From: Fragum whitleyi
Taxonomy: Eukaryota > Mollusca > Bivalvia > Cardiida > Cardiidae
Assembly (NCBI GenBank): GCA_948146395.1
Contig: OX411555.1
Location: forward strand, 41,939,225-42,003,224
Direction: 5' to 3'
Length of the DNA: 64,000 nt
This document shows positions 1-12,725 of the stretch, one piece after another. The translations under genes were made by a program, and so were the position numbers. Positions within the stretch are counted from its first letter, which is position 1. The number at the start of each line of letters is the position of its first letter. Under the pieces are notes generated by a model. The model was not told where the DNA came from, made no database searches, and was given only the letters and a program-made list of their open reading frames with translations.

Positions 1-330
1 GTTCAGGGATTTTTGATTGATCCTCAAATGTGGGCGTTGCAGGGCGGGGCTTATTTGAGCCCGAAATATTTTAACATCTAACCCTCAGTAACCAAAAGGA
101 GGATTTCAACCAAACTTGGCCGAAATGTTTTTTTCAAAACGTATTTGAGGGTTTTGATTGACCCCAAAATATGGGTTTGCAGGCAAGGGCATATATTTGA
201 GCCTAAAATATTTAAACACTTTCTCCTTGTTAACCAATGGGCCAATTTTTATCAGACTTTGCAGAAATGTTCCTTGGGAGACCCTTTTCAAAACTTCTTC
301 AGTGATTCTTGATTGCCATACGCAATTGTG
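1..330 (-). repeat. Dispersed bivalve repeat, antisense copies
   Basis: Two tandem, diverged units of a repeat that recurs at 14.9-15.5, 40.4-40.8, 41.6-42.2, 43.3-43.7 and 44.7-44.9 kb. On the plus strand it reads as 'ttgattgaccccaaaatatg' followed by 'gggcttatttgagcc', the reverse complement of 'gccccgccctgccacgccca' type units elsewhere. The window starts inside the repeat, so its left edge is unknown. The short frames across it have no protein-like features. Confidence 0.75.
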
Positions 331-638
331 TAGAATAACATCTTCTCAACTACTAGGCAAATGGGAATGAAACTTTGCCAGAAACTAAATTAGGTTAGAT
401 CCACAGGACCTATAAAATTCAGGTTAGCGCTTTAGGGCCACTCTAGCCCTCATTTTAGTATTTACCCTAATGGTTCAATTTGCAGTTACGATAATTATGT
501 CGCTTTCAATCGATTTGCTGTTTGTTGCATGCTTTTGGCGATATGTTTTACAGACATATGTTATTGATAAGTGGGGAGATATGTGGTTGTGTTTCAGGGC
601 AAGGGCGGCGAGAGAAATCCATAAATTATTCGTGTACA
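331..638. other. No recognised feature
   Basis: AT-rich sequence between a dispersed repeat and a MITE. I see no coding exon, RNA gene or repeat match. Confidence 0.5.
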
Positions 639-1076
639 TACAGTTAAGCACATCCTGAAATTGACGCTCATCAAAATCATTCGATATTATTCACTCAGTC
701 CTGCATTCATTCTTTGCAAGCACTCACTCTAATCGATCAAAAAAGCTCCGAATTAATTAGAAAACATTTCTAAATCGTTCAAATCGATCAATATTTAAAT
801 CTTAATTGATCAAATTATTCTACGATGTTAATGGCTAGTGATTATTTTCTAAAGTGTCTGATTGGTCCACGAAGTCACATAAACAGGAAAGAACGTATAG
901 TTTACTAAATATATGTATATATAAGTAATATGTATCGTTAATTTTGTTCATCCTTAACAAAATTAGCGATACCGGATTACCGCCCTTTAAATTCACCCAA
1001 AACTTGCTCTACACACTCATTCGATTTCATTTCAAAATCATTCATCTTGCTAATATCACGATTTTTCTTAACTGTA
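639..1076. mobile_element. CAGTTAA-family MITE, copy 1
   Basis: The element is bounded by TA dinucleotides and terminal inverted repeats: CAGTTAAGCACATCCTGAAA on the left and a diverged complement ending TTAACTG on the right. The left half carries CATTC/TCACTC-rich heptad-like sequence shared with the copies at 3.3, 10.5 and 31.9 kb. The centre has the palindrome GTTAATTTTGTTC / TTAACAAAATTAGC beside 'ggattaccgccc'. It has no coding capacity. TA flanks suggest the Tc1/mariner group, which is an inference. Confidence 0.75.
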
Positions 1077-2224
1077 TATAATTCAACGTACCTCCTCCGC
1101 TTAAATGAAAATGAATTACTTATTCACCTTCAGCCCGGCGTCTTTTAAAACATTCAACCGACATTTATCCCTGTCGCTGTCACACTTCCTACACCGATTG
1201 GAGATATGATCAATACTGATAATTAAGATGATAATTCGGCAGATTATTATCGTGATTATCGATACATGTAACAATTGGGAAACGTGATAAAATAGCGTGA
1301 GGGTACTATAGAACATTAACCAAAAGTCAATACAAGGGCAAAATATTGAACTACTTCCACTGATTAATTGTCACTTAAACGATCCGACACTTCGGCGACA
1401 TCTTTTTGTTGAATCAGTGATAAAAATCGTCGACAAGTGGTCAACTTGACGGCGACTGATAGGTGCATTGATCGATTCAATAGTGGATCTTTCTGAGATT
1501 GTCCACGCGCCGGTGGGTTTGATCTTAAAGTTTTAAATGTGGGGCCGAATCTATTGTATCGACATCTAATTGCTGGCTCCGGTCGTTTTTGTACAAATCA
1601 CAGACGTCTTTTCTGACCGTTTTCTTCCGGTTGGTATCAGATACGAATCGCCGACTATTCGACGACATCTCGCCGGTGGCATATCATCAGCACACTATTT
1701 ATAATGACCATGATTTCTATATCATCACTAACAAGAAATAAGAGATTTTATGTCAATGCAAAATAATTTTGCCATGATAAAGCCGGCGCATGGCCGAACT
1801 CATTTTTAAATCGGACTGTGAAACAGTCGATTTATATATACCGTTTTCCAGAAATCCAGTCTGTTTGACCCACTACATTTTTACCATGATCTTCTGAGCA
1901 ATGTGTTCAAACCAAATTATGTGTTTTCAAACACCGCAGAAACGGCCTTTTCAGTCACAATCTACAAACTTTGTTTATTATCTTATTTACTTTTCGACAA
2001 ATAGAGAAGCGGCTTATACAAAATTTGATATAATTTTCTCTTTTAGTAATTACCAGTTAGTATTTTCAGTGTTTATAACAAGATTTTCGGTTGAGTAAAG
2101 GAGTTGAAGCGTACAAAAGGTTAACTGTATAATGAATTTGTAGCACTTTCAATATTACTGCTCTGATGTTTTTCTCGAACGGTCATTTACCAGTTGTAGG
2201 GCTGACAACCAATCAAATTCTGTT
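1077..2224. other. No recognised feature
   Basis: No gene, RNA or known repeat seen. The stretch has somewhat more CpG than its surroundings (about 1,380-1,680), but I could not build an exon there. Confidence 0.4.
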
Positions 2225-3060
2225 ATGATTATCACTCGGTCAAAACCCACGCGTAAATTCAGACCACGTGGTAGATGCAAATGGACATCGTCTGCTCGAA
2301 ATGTGTCAATTAAATTGTTTGTCATTGGTCAATAGTCGTATTCACTCAAACAGGGAGCGTGGGAACTTTACTTTTTGTTCGCATGGTGGAATGAGTACTG
2401 TTGACTATGTGTTAACAAATAGAAATAATTTTGTAATTGTGAAATATTTGATTTCAGTGAGCACTCTGATCACGCTCCAATCCTTTTTTCAATAAATTCA
2501 AATTTGAGTATGAAGAAAAATTATTCAACAACAAATAAACCGACAAAAACATACGATAATCTGATAAAGGATAGCAGTAAGAGCGATCTATTTTTAGAAC
2601 AACTCATGAATAATCATAGAGTGCTGCTAGATTTAATCGATTGGTCAGAAACCAAAGATATAAATAGCATAGTTGGCGATTTCACGTGTTTCTTGAGGGA
2701 AAATGCATTTATAGTATTTGGGAAAACCCAATGCTTGAAATACAAACATGTTGGTAATCAAAATTGTAAATAGTTTAATGAAAAATGTTTTGTTGCTAAA
2801 CAGGCTTTTAAACTCTATAGAGAGAGGAATAATATTAACAGACAAGCTTTTAGCTTGGCGCGTGCTCATTATAACAACGTAAAAAAATCTGCTAAGAAAT
2901 AATTAAGACTAGCAGAGGGCTATCGAATCAGCAAACTTTCAAAATCGGACCAACGAGCCGTTGGGTGAGCTGGCGATGTCCTCGAAAAGATGGAGTGTTA
3001 AGACAAAAAACTCACAAATTGGGCAAAGATTTTACCAACTTTTATTGTCCAAATTTGAGC
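2225..3060 (+). pseudogene. Non-LTR retrotransposon relic, endonuclease domain and linker
   Basis: Remains of the apurinic-like endonuclease of a LINE. The frame from 2,268 reads NGHRLLEMCQLNCLSLVNSR, then GNFTFCSHGGMSTVDYVLTN, which matches the family pattern NGxxLLxxCxxxxLxxxNxR ... FTxxxxxxxSxxDYVL. A frameshift at about 2,440-2,465 moves to the frame holding SDHAP (2,465-2,479), the C-terminal catalytic SDHxP motif of these endonucleases. That frame continues through a TAG at 2,771, where relatives usually have Trp before FNEKC, into a basic linker (KLYRERNN ... ARAHYNNVKK) that ends at TAA 2,897. No reverse transcriptase follows. Frameshifts and stops show it is dead. Confidence 0.8.
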
Positions 3061-3323
3061 CCTTTTGATTGACGAACTATTGCACTATCCCAGCCTTTCA
3101 ATGATGTCCGATTTACAGTGCTGACAGCACTTTGATTTATTTACTGACCAATGAACCGGTGTCACCGATTTTTATATGATTTAAGCTTAAGTATATGTGC
3201 ATGTAAAAAAAATTTTATAGCTGATCTATTTGACGAATGATAAAAGAAAAATATATAATCTAGAGCGTTGGTCAAGAAGATATAGAACCCCATATAGTAG
3301 AACACGGAATAAATTGTAAGAGG

Positions 3324-3765
3324 TACAGTTAATTACATCGTGAAATTGACATTTAACTCAATCAAAACCATTCTCAATCGCTCACCCAGCGCTCCATTCA
3401 TTCATTCCAGACACTCACTCAAACCATTCCAAAACGCTCCAAACTCACTGAAAAACATGTAACAACAACTTCATTCAAAATAAAAATAGCTGTGAAAAGA
3501 ATCGGGATTTCACTCATTTCATTGAAATTGTTAGCGTATAATAGGTTCTCAAAGAAATATGGAGCTATCTATCGAACTTGTATGCATATTTTATTAAAGG
3601 GAGATAGTCAATATTGCTAATTTTGTTCATCCTGAACAAAATTTGCAATACTGGATTACCTCCCGTTAAATTCACTCAAAAGTCGCTCCACACATTCATT
3701 CAATTTCATTCCTAAATCATTCCATAATCATTCACCTTGTCAATTTCATGATGTTGATAACTGTA
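3324..3765. mobile_element. CAGTTAA-family MITE, copy 2
   Basis: Near full-length, TA-flanked copy. Left end CAGTTAATTACATCGTGAAA, right end TCAATTTCATGATGTTGATAACTG. The central palindrome TTTTGTTCATCCTGAACAAAA (20 of these bases are symmetric) lies between 'gggagatagtcaatattgc' and 'ggattacctcccg'. No coding sequence. Confidence 0.85.
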
Positions 3766-6354
3766 TGCCACTTTTTCGACTAAGTTTTTTTTAATTATCC
3801 AGCACCTGCAGCGTAGTCGATGCTTTTGTTCTATGAATGATTTGTTTTTTCCTTGGTTTTCTGGGTGCACTGTACTCTAGATTTTTCAAAACGTTTTCAA
3901 TATCTCACTCCTATATTACGGTAAATTGTACCTATCTATATATCAACTTTGGTTACAATCCTTTCAGTCGTAGTAAATGTTCGGTATTTTGTAAATTCAG
4001 GCGGTCATATTAGAATAAGTGCGGTAGAAATGGCGTTTTGTGCATATGAGCGGCATGAAGGGCTATACGGCGTAAGCTGAAGAGTGACATCAGTCAGTAG
4101 GTGCAAAAAGAAGTAAAATTAAATGCATATAGCACCTAGGTTATCAATGCATAAGCTGTTTGTATCAGAATCACATTGAAATACCTCAAATCTAATTTGT
4201 CGCAAACGTATCTTGTGCGATATTTATGTGACCTTTATTTGTTTGGGGTAAATATAACTTTTCACAATCGAAATAGTATTTATAATTGCAAAGCTTTTAT
4301 CCCCTGACTTTAAGGTCATTGTTAAAATACGTTACTTTTTAAAACTCCACATAAACATTATTGTGACAAATAATCTGAATTCTTAAGCAATGTTTTTGTG
4401 TTCTTTCACCTGACCCCTTTAGCATTTTTTGTGATTATAAACTTACTGTTCAGTTAAGCTGTAGCTGAGAAAGGTTTAATTATCATCGAAACGACCGATC
4501 ACAAATAATTGATTTAATGAAAACACTGGTAAAAAACGTTATATCCCTGATACATATGATTGGTTTTAAAATTCGCGGTATCTCTTTTTCTATTGCTTAT
4601 TGAGTGGGAATCAATTTCTAGAACAGTAGAAGAGTCAAAAATTGCATCTTATGTTGCATCATTTTAAAGTATAACGTCCATAATATAACTATATGAATGC
4701 AAGCTACACGTATTGCTCGTTACATGTAAGTAAAATTGGTAAATGTCGACAAGACCAGTCAAAAGTAGTATCAACGCGTATCACTGAATACTGCGAATAT
4801 TTGTATTTAGAAATAAATCACTTAGCATTAAACGACCACTTTCTGCCAAACGAATATTTCATAATATGAAAATTTGGTAGCGTTGATTCTTTAAAGAATA
4901 CACTGTAACAGTACGTGAATTCGGTATTAAACAAAACATAGTCTTAATGTTCATAAATTAACCTTTCAGACTCAAAGAACTTCAATGCAATATTATTATG
5001 TAGCGATGAAAGCTACCTCCGTACAAATTAAAATGGCTCAGTGTCACATCCTAGGTCATATACACGGACAAGAGAAATACAATATGCGTCGCAATGTTAC
5101 AGGTTGTTTGCCACTATTAATGACTCATAATTTAAAGAGATACTTTTCTGTCAAAATGCAACTCTGCAAAGCATTTACACCCAATCTTAAGGTTCTTACA
5201 ATTGTAGATAGAGATAGATAGATTTTATTCAGGTAAATAAGCACTCATCTTGATCAATTGAAAATAAGTTTAACTTCTTTTGTACGTAAAGAGAGAACTT
5301 GGAACTTGCATCACTGAATTTTACACACTGGTAACATATAATTCAAACCAATTTGTTTTCAAAATATCCTTTTCAATCAGGTCATCTTCATTGATCGGGT
5401 ATATGCATGTGTCATCTTCAAAAGGCCACATTTTACACATAGAGCAACGACCGAACACTGATTTAGAAAAAAACTTATGTTGATTAAAGGCTAAACCAAC
5501 AGTCGGTGTGGAAAGACAATGTCTCGTATTTGCCCCCTCCCCCCTTCGACGGCTTGAACAGCACTAGTAACACTGTGATATTTTAGTCTAACTACTCAGA
5601 CGTAAGCTCGTGGTAATACTATATATTAGAGGTCCTAGTTCCGTTTCTGGAACGCTTCCGCAAGCAAGCCGTACGCCGTAGTTTCATGTAATTCTACATG
5701 TTCTTGAAAAGGTTCGATTGAGACCATTCAGGGGTTTAGGATAAAACATACGTTACGTGTATAGATCAATGTTGTCCAAACAACATAATTTTATAGAAAC
5801 CCCACTTTAACAGAAAGAGCACTAAGTGCAAATACTTCTGAATGAAATAAATTTCTTAATTAAACTTTCCGTCTGTATATTCACAGAAGATCTAATTTGA
5901 TGCCTTTGAGATTACCTTTTGTAGTTCTCATTACTTTATTATTTCATTACGCTGTAAGTTGATAACCTAAACATTTTATAAATCTCGTAATATGGAATCC
6001 ATTTTCTAGTAGATATATTCTTACTTACATTTGATAAAAGATTTTTAACTTTAATTTCCAAGTAAAAAATACGAATTTTCAAATGAGACATAATAATGTC
6101 GTTTTCATAAAAGATTTCAATAATTGTGACCATTTTTCTATTCTAAAGTTATGATACGGCTAAATCTAACAGACAAAAGAAGATATAAGTAGTTTCATTT
6201 GTAAAAAGTAACGCGATCAAGGAACGTTTTATTTGAAAAAAAAAAAGATTCATATTCTACTTACATAATAGCAATAAATAATTGACAATATAAAAGAATG
6301 GTTTTCGAGTAAAAGAATGGCAAATTAATATTTACTGCCTCGTTTTCCTTGACC
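3766..6354. other. No recognised feature
   Basis: About 2.6 kb of AT-rich DNA. Two open frames of 78 and 67 codons (4,985-5,221 and 5,280-5,483, plus strand) lack recognisable motifs and convincing splice context, so I treat them as chance. A short C-rich run is at 5,533-5,544. Confidence 0.4.
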
Positions 6355-6560
6355 GTTTAGTATAGGTGCTCGACTCGATGGTCCTTGGTTTGAGCCCAAC
6401 ATCACCGGGGCTGTTTATGGCAAAAACGTAATAGCCAGGGTCAGTCACTCCAGACATATAATTAGGTAGCAGTTGGTTTTAGGCACCGAGTCTGACTTTA
6501 GGGCGCATAAAGACCTGGATTGAGTGTTTAAGAGTGACTTTAATTGGTATGTTAAAGCGA
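6355..6560 (+). repeat. Possible old tRNA-related SINE
   Basis: A box-B-like GGTTTGAGCCC occurs near 6,388 after a sequence resembling a degraded tRNA D-arm and anticodon arm, followed by a ~150-bp body without a clear A-rich tail. It does not match the SINE body shared by the copies at 7.5 and 27.0 kb, so it would be a different or much older family. Weak call. Confidence 0.25.
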
Positions 6561-7106
6561 ATAAACAAGGACAATTTCTTTTAGCCTTTCAAAAATGTAA
6601 ACATATAAATAACACGTATTACAAACAAATTGGGTGCGGCAATATATTTTGTGGACATTAAATATTGTGACTGGATACACCACATACATAATTCGAAAAA
6701 ATGAAAGAAATTGTGATAAACAGTCCGTAGCATACATTTATAACGTTTCCTCCTGCTGTCAAATTAAGATTGTATGGGTAACGTATATTACAAACGTTTG
6801 ACATCGCCAAAAGGAATCTTATTTTGTTGATTAATCCAAAGCAATACATATACTTGGAGGTGTTAATCCTTTTCATTGATAATTCGCTTAAATGTAACAT
6901 GCTTGCTAGGGGGCTTCTCTTTTAAATATATTCCTATGGGGTAACGTAATTTACATGCATTTGAAAAAAATAGAAACATAAGATAATAATTACCTAATAC
7001 CGTCAGAGTCATCAAATCACAACTTGTCATACTTTTTTACAATTTTATTACGTTTATTGAATAATCATATAATGTTGTTTTTTCCAAACTGATAAATGTA
7101 TGTAAT
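6561..7106. other. No recognised feature
   Basis: Low-complexity AT-rich sequence with short chance frames on both strands. Confidence 0.4.
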
Positions 7107-7207
7107 AGTTATAGTTCATTTCTGACAATTTACGCGATATAACCTAAGCGGAGCGTTAGCGGAGCGCAAGGTTATACGCGTAAATTGTCAGAATATGAAC
7201 TATAACT
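7107..7207. repeat. Long-armed inverted repeat (39-bp arms)
   Basis: Arms at 7,107-7,145 and 7,169-7,207 pair almost perfectly (one 1-nt indel and one further change). They contain GACAATTTACGCG / CGCGTAAATTGTC. The 23-nt spacer holds the short repeat GCGGAGCGTTAGCGGAGCGC. It could be a miniature foldback element or a cruciform-forming site. No protein is encoded. Confidence 0.8.
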
Positions 7208-7521
7208 GTTTTACCGATCGACTTATTTTTTCATCAAATAACGCCAGGTCAAATGAGTTGCGCGTCAATCAATGATGTCAGTCATTTTTGTTGCGTCATA
7301 TATTATTCAATCAAATCGAGGTAAACAAAAAGTGGGAGGAGCTAATTTAATTTCCACTGGGTTTCTGTAATTATTTTGTCATTTTGCGAGACAAAATTTG
7401 TTGAGAACGTTCGGTGAACACAACCTCGGTGTTGCTGCTAGTGGATTTTGTATTCTTTTTATTTAGTTTTATTTTTTGCGGACGTAAAGGCCCCCTCTTT
7501 GGATTTTGTGTCGCATATTTA
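7208..7521. other. No recognised feature
   Basis: Sequence between the inverted repeat and the SINE. It contains several TGACGTCA-like and GCGTCA motifs but nothing I can name. Confidence 0.35.
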
Positions 7522-7790
7522 GCCGCGCAGTGGTAGCGAGTCGGACTATCATTCAAAAGGTCCCGGGTTCGATCCCCGACGGCGGCACTCATCCTTTCAG
7601 ACCAGTTGTCTCCCACCTATGGGTCGATAATTGTAGACCTATGTGGGATAGCAGCTGAAAGATAGGAAAGGAATGGTAGTACTGGTTAAGGAAATACCGG
7701 GAATTCCTTGTTGGGTGCTCCAGCCACAGAGATATAACTGAAAGATTGTTATAAGCAGTGTTCAACCCCATAAAAACACACACAAAAAAA
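7522..7790 (+). mobile_element. tRNA-derived SINE, copy 1 (near complete)
   Basis: The tRNA-like head runs from 7,522 (GCCGCGCAGTGGTAGCGAG, box A region) to box B GGGTTCGATCCCC and its 3' stem CGGCGGCA. The body is shared with the copies at 11.5 (minus), 20.1, 26.1 and 27.0 kb ('tgggtcgataattgtagacc', 'gtgggatagcagctg'). The 3' domain ('gatataactgaaagattgtt') ends in an A/CA-rich tail. RNA polymerase III promoter boxes and the tail define it as a SINE. Molluscs are known for SINEs with conserved 3' domains. Confidence 0.9.
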
Positions 7791-8904
7791 CCCGGCATAT
7801 TCATTATCAATAATGTAATATTTGCAACAAGACGTAAGTAAATATCATTTAGTGTACTGAAAAGCTGCAGTAACCAAGTTTGGTTTCCCCACCAATTAGT
7901 CCCAGTTAAACGGGTCACGTTGGCTTTCGATATCGGGCTACTATCATAGGCCTAACTTGTTTTGAATCACTTTCCTTTCTGCAAATATACCTAGAATCCT
8001 TGAAGTAGATCTAGGCATTATATATTTTTTCTACAATGAATTTGCATACAGGTACCTTTCATAGGAACATTTTACTGCATTTTGTGAAGATTGGGACTTT
8101 GAGATCTACTAAATTAAAATGTCGTTCAAAAGATCCAGAGTATTCATTTTAAAAAGGAAGTGAGATTTTTTGTCAACCCTGTCGTTTTTCTTTTTTATAT
8201 CAATGTGAAAATGTAGAGTTCAGAAAGGTTTGGTTCGAGCAAACTCGTCGATGTCATTCTTACTGCTGTATACCATGTAGATTAATGCTTTATTTTCAGA
8301 ATCATTGATTTATCAGCTAAATCTTCTCATGATAAACATACAGACAAATTATTTAAACATGTTCTCCTCCTTTTATCGAGTAATTGTGTATTAGCATAAT
8401 AATAAAAAAAACACATTCACAAAACTTTTTTATAAAAACTCGATTACAAGTTAAGGGTCTTTCGGGACATTTTATCAGACAAGATTATGACGTCACTGTC
8501 TGGTTTTGAATGTAGTCCCCGCCCTTTATGACCTAAGTATTAGGTAGCTCACTTATTTGAGCAGAACGTCGGGTTACGGGATATATTTTTTGAATTTCAA
8601 ACGAAATAGCGGCTTTTCATTGGAGGAAAAAATAGGGCGATCGGTAAGTATTTATACTTAAGGCCGATGCATCCCTTTCATGAATTGAAAAGTGTAACGT
8701 CATTACCATACAAAGGTTTGGTAATCTTCAGAGTAAGCAATGTTAATATCTAAGTGTAGTCAAGACATCCTCAAAATACGAAATAATACTAAGGTAAGTT
8801 AACAAAAGGTTTACAAATCCTTTCTGGCTAAAATCGTGAAATAATAGTCGGTAAATCAAGGTAAGTCAGCCATTTTAGTCGACTTATGGATAAAAAATAT
8901 GACC
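7791..8904. other. No recognised feature
   Basis: AT-rich DNA. The reverse-strand frames at 7,371-7,918 are antisense to the SINE and are not genes. Confidence 0.4.
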
Positions 8905-9436
8905 TGTTACGTACCAATGTTAGTAGAACAAAGAAGCAAGCAACAAACTTTACAATTAACAATACTTATTGACAATAATTACAAAACTATTGACAATATA
9001 AAATTAATGAAAAAACAAATTACTATACCTTGAATGTTTAATCCTAAACTTTTAATTTTAGATGCAATCGAATAAAGTTCCTGGTCCTAAAATAATAAGT
9101 CCAATAATAGCTGAATTTAAAATTACACACACTTTTATTCACACTTTTAAGATCACGAAAAAATCCCCTTTTAGTTTAACAAAGTACTACTAAATGAAAC
9201 CATTAGTCTTAACCAAGTGAACAAAGAATGCTGTAGGAATTCCTTTATATGATACCATAGAACAATCTGGAATTGCATACAGCATTAGAAGACTCTAGAG
9301 TTTGAATCACTTTCTAAAAGTCATTTCTAGAAAGAACTAAAATATTCTACATACATGTTTACCTAATAGTCAATGGATCGGAAATTTCCCAGACTAATTC
9401 TAAAAATAGACACGGGAAAAACCATTATATGTCATA
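8905..9436. repeat. Interspersed repeat R8.9, intact copy
   Basis: A ~530-bp sequence that reappears reverse-complemented at 19,727-20,742, interrupted there by a 0.5-kb insertion. Shared landmarks include 'aacaaagaagcaagcaacaa', 'aatccccttttagtttaac', 'tttgaatcactttctaaaag' and 'gacacgggaaaaaccattat'. No coding potential. Boundaries are estimated from where similarity stops; no clear terminal repeats were seen. Confidence 0.75.
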
Positions 9437-10501
9437 CATTCATACATACATAACAGACCTAACTTACCGTTACCTAACCCAAATGCTTTTAAATCAGACT
9501 TAAGTGGCCCTTCTTTATAAAAGTATGATAAACTTTTCTTTATTCAAAGACGAATCTTAAAATTATCATACCCATAGAATCTGCTTACATGATATGTACT
9601 TGGCGACCTTTGAACCAGATTGTGACCTCCTTTATGATTTGTTTTCGGGCAACAGTGGAAAATCTGTTCAGGGATGGTTGCCCACACTTCGAAAATTTTC
9701 GGTCTAAACCACCAGTATAGTATTTTGACTCTCTTTTAATGTCGTAACAACCGCAAACTCTAATGAAGCCCCTAATAGAAATATTACGATTCTAATAAAG
9801 CCCCGGGGTTGTATCATACTTTTTCGCCATAGATAATTGTATGATAATTTAGTTCCAGTTATATGGGTAATTTATACATGACCTAAAGTAGAGAAAGGCC
9901 GATCCCCCTGGAGGAACATTGTATTGCATGTATTAGTGATGTATATCTGTTAAAAGTACATGAAATTTGTAAAGGGGTGTAGCATGGTTAAAAGGTTGAC
10001 TGTTTTTTCCTATCCAAAATAATCGCAATGTCGTGTTATTTATCTCTGATGCATTTTGTTGTCTAGGACAAAAATCGCTAAAGTTTCGATTACAATCCAG
10101 ACAAAAAATATGTATATTGTCAGACAGGAAAATGTGTAAACCATAGTAAGCTGTCAATCCATCATATTTGATAAAATAATTCCCATCAGTTTTCTATTAT
10201 TGAATGTGTCAAACTTGATGCATTGCATTTACTTTTCTTCCTGTAAATGTGCATCAAAATAGTATATTTTATCCTGTGTTGTATTACGTAAATTTTCACA
10301 TATCAAGCAGAAATCATAATGATTCCAAAAATGAAGAGTCCAAAACTCTACAGTTCATGTTAAATGGCTATGTCCAACAATGTCTCTCTAGTTAAGTGAC
10401 GATACTTTTGTAAATTGAATTTCACTATAAAATTGGATCTTTAAAATTACAATTAAAACCGAAAGACAAAACATATGTACGTTATTCGATGTTTTGTAAT
10501 A
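9437..10501. other. No recognised feature
   Basis: No gene or repeat match seen. The reverse frame of 74 codons at 9,933-10,157 has no recognisable features. Confidence 0.4.
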
Positions 10502-10941
10502 TACAGTTAATAACATCGTGAAATTGACATTCACCTCAATCTAAACCATTCTAAAACGATCACTCAGCGCTCCAATCATTCATTCCAAAAACTCACTCAA
10601 ACCGTTCAAAAACGATAAAACCTATTGAAAAATATAGAATCAACATCATTCAAAATAAATTTTGACAGAGAAAAATCGCGATTTCACTGACATAATTCAA
10701 AAAGTTAGCGCCTCATAGGTTCTTGAAGAAATTTGAAGCTGTGCACAGAACTTGTATGCACTTTTTTATTAAAGGGAGGTAATCAATATCGCAAATTTTG
10801 TTCACCCCGAACAAAATTTGCAATAGAGGATTACCTCCCATTAAATACTCTCAAAACTCGCTCATCACACTCATTCAATTTTCTTTCCTAAATAATTCAA
10901 AAATCATTCACCTCGTCAATTTCACGATGTTATTAACTGTA
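10502..10941. mobile_element. CAGTTAA-family MITE, copy 3
   Basis: Full-length, TA-flanked element. Ends are CAGTTAATAACATCGTGAAA and TTTCACGATGTTATTAACTG, a near-perfect inverted repeat. The centre has GCAAATTTTGTTC / GAACAAAATTTGC flanked by GGGAGGTAAT / ATTACCTCCC. It is one of the best-preserved copies and useful as a family reference. Confidence 0.9.
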
Positions 10942-11444
10942 CACTACGATGCATTTCCATGCAGAGTTACCTGGCATGTTGTCGCCACAAGAATATTCTA
11001 AAATAATAAACTAAAAGCTGAAAAAGTGACGCCACTTTATTAAATTAAATTTCATCAATCCAGTATTGGTTAAGAGTAATTCGATTTTTTTGGTTAATTA
11101 GATCAAAGAAAGAATAATGCTTATTATTCAATGAAAAATTCAAGAGAAAATCATTGCTGCCCAATACCACATTTTTGTCGTCATTCCATGGGGGTTAGTA
11201 TATCAAGGAGTCTCTACATACTTTATTTTTTGTTAAACTCACGATTTTAATCTTGATACATTAAAGTTACTTCTTTTCAAAACAAGACAAGTCAATATCA
11301 AAAAGCTACATATCGAATAGTTTGAAGTTGATTATTACTTCAATTGAAATCACCAGCGTCTGAGTATTGCAAACTGAGTGGCCAACACTACACCCTATAT
11401 GGTATCTATTCATTTGTATTCGTTTCTTTGTATGAGGTTAAACG
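10942..11444. other. No recognised feature
   Basis: AT-rich sequence between a MITE and a minus-strand SINE. Confidence 0.4.
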
Positions 11445-11638
11445 CAACATTTAACCAGTACTACAGTACTACGATTGGATCCTTTTAAATTTTCCTGCTG
11501 CTACACCACTTTGGTCTACGATTATCATCCCATTTGATGAAGACAAAAAGTCGGGAAGGATGTGTGCCGCCGTCGGGGTTCGAATCTGGGACATTTAGTG
11601 ATAATCCGACGTGCTACAACGGCTACATAACAGCGGTT
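11445..11638 (-). mobile_element. tRNA-derived SINE, reverse copy, 3' truncated
   Basis: On the minus strand the head has box B GATTCGAACCCCGACGGCGG, and the body matches copy 1 (GATAATCGTAGACC, then 'gtagtactggtt'). The 3' conserved domain and tail are missing. It is more diverged than the copies at 7.5 and 27.0 kb. Confidence 0.8.
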
Positions 11639-12030
11639 CCTATCTGTATGCAGTCATTTACTTGTTTTCTTTTTATTTCCTTTACTTATAAGAAAAGAAA
11701 AAAAGAACGAAAGAATTACTGCTCTTTAAATTGCAACAAAGTTTGGATTATCAAGAAACATCGTTTTATTTTACATCCTTCTCTATAATCGAAACTTGAA
11801 GTTCCACAAATAGCATGAGTCTTATGGTAAAAAAATATTCTTAAGACGCCCATCTTTTGATGTAATGAGGAAATGACAGGCTCTTATTTTATTTTTCAAA
11901 TAAAGTGCAATAGTAAAATCAACTTTATACTAGGAATATGATTATTTATGCTGAAATTATATGAAGTGTGGTTTTTATATTTTAGAAATACGGTTATTCC
12001 ATTAGCATTAATTTCATACATATTCATTTT
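11639..12030. other. No recognised feature
   Basis: AT-rich, A-rich near 11,690. No gene seen. Confidence 0.4.
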
Positions 12031-12725
12031 AGATGCTTTTGAGACGACCCTTCTGTAATGGGTAAAAGAACATTTACCCTTTACATGATCAAAAGAAAAT
12101 ACTATTAGCAAGACACTTTTTCTCTTTTCAAATCCTTCTTTAAAGTGTAAAAGATACTTTGCAAACCCCCATATACACATAGGTTTTCCTGTAAAACTGA
12201 TCACTTTTTGGACGACCCTTTTTTGAAACAATAATGAGTTGTTAAGATTTTTCCCAATAGTTAAAGAATGACTGTTGCAATGCAACAATTAAATTCAAAA
12301 CGTTCAGGTCTGGAACACTTAGAAATGTATTTCATGGAATGAAAATGGCAAATTCCATTTAACTTTGAAGTTGAAAAAATCTCCGAATGTCTCAAAAAGG
12401 TAGCAGTTTGAGATAAAACTGCAAACTTTTGGGACGACCCTTTTTTAATCGAATGCGAAAAATAGCAAGGATCCAGTATTTTAAGACAAAAAATACGATA
12501 ATTCCTATTATAGCGCATACTTATAAATGTTGATTCCGCTACTTTTGAGATGACCCATTTTGTAATAGGGGAAGACTACATTGACCATAAATAATGCGAT
12601 AGAAAAATTAGTGAAATGGAGATACTGTTTTCACTTCATACCCGTCTTTATAATAAGACATAATGCCAAAATACCTTTGGTCTCGGTAAAAAAGGTACTT
12701 TTGGAACGCCCCTTTCCAAAAAAGT
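12031..12725. repeat. Diverged tandem array marked by GGGACGACCC
   Basis: The motif CTTTTGGGACGACCCTTTT, or close variants, recurs five times at about 12,041, 12,211, 12,431, 12,546 and 12,713, spaced 115-220 bp. The DNA between is A-rich and only weakly similar, suggesting an old tandem repeat. Reverse-strand frames of 130 and 85 codons here (11,896-12,518) run through the motifs and are probably by-products. Confidence 0.55.
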
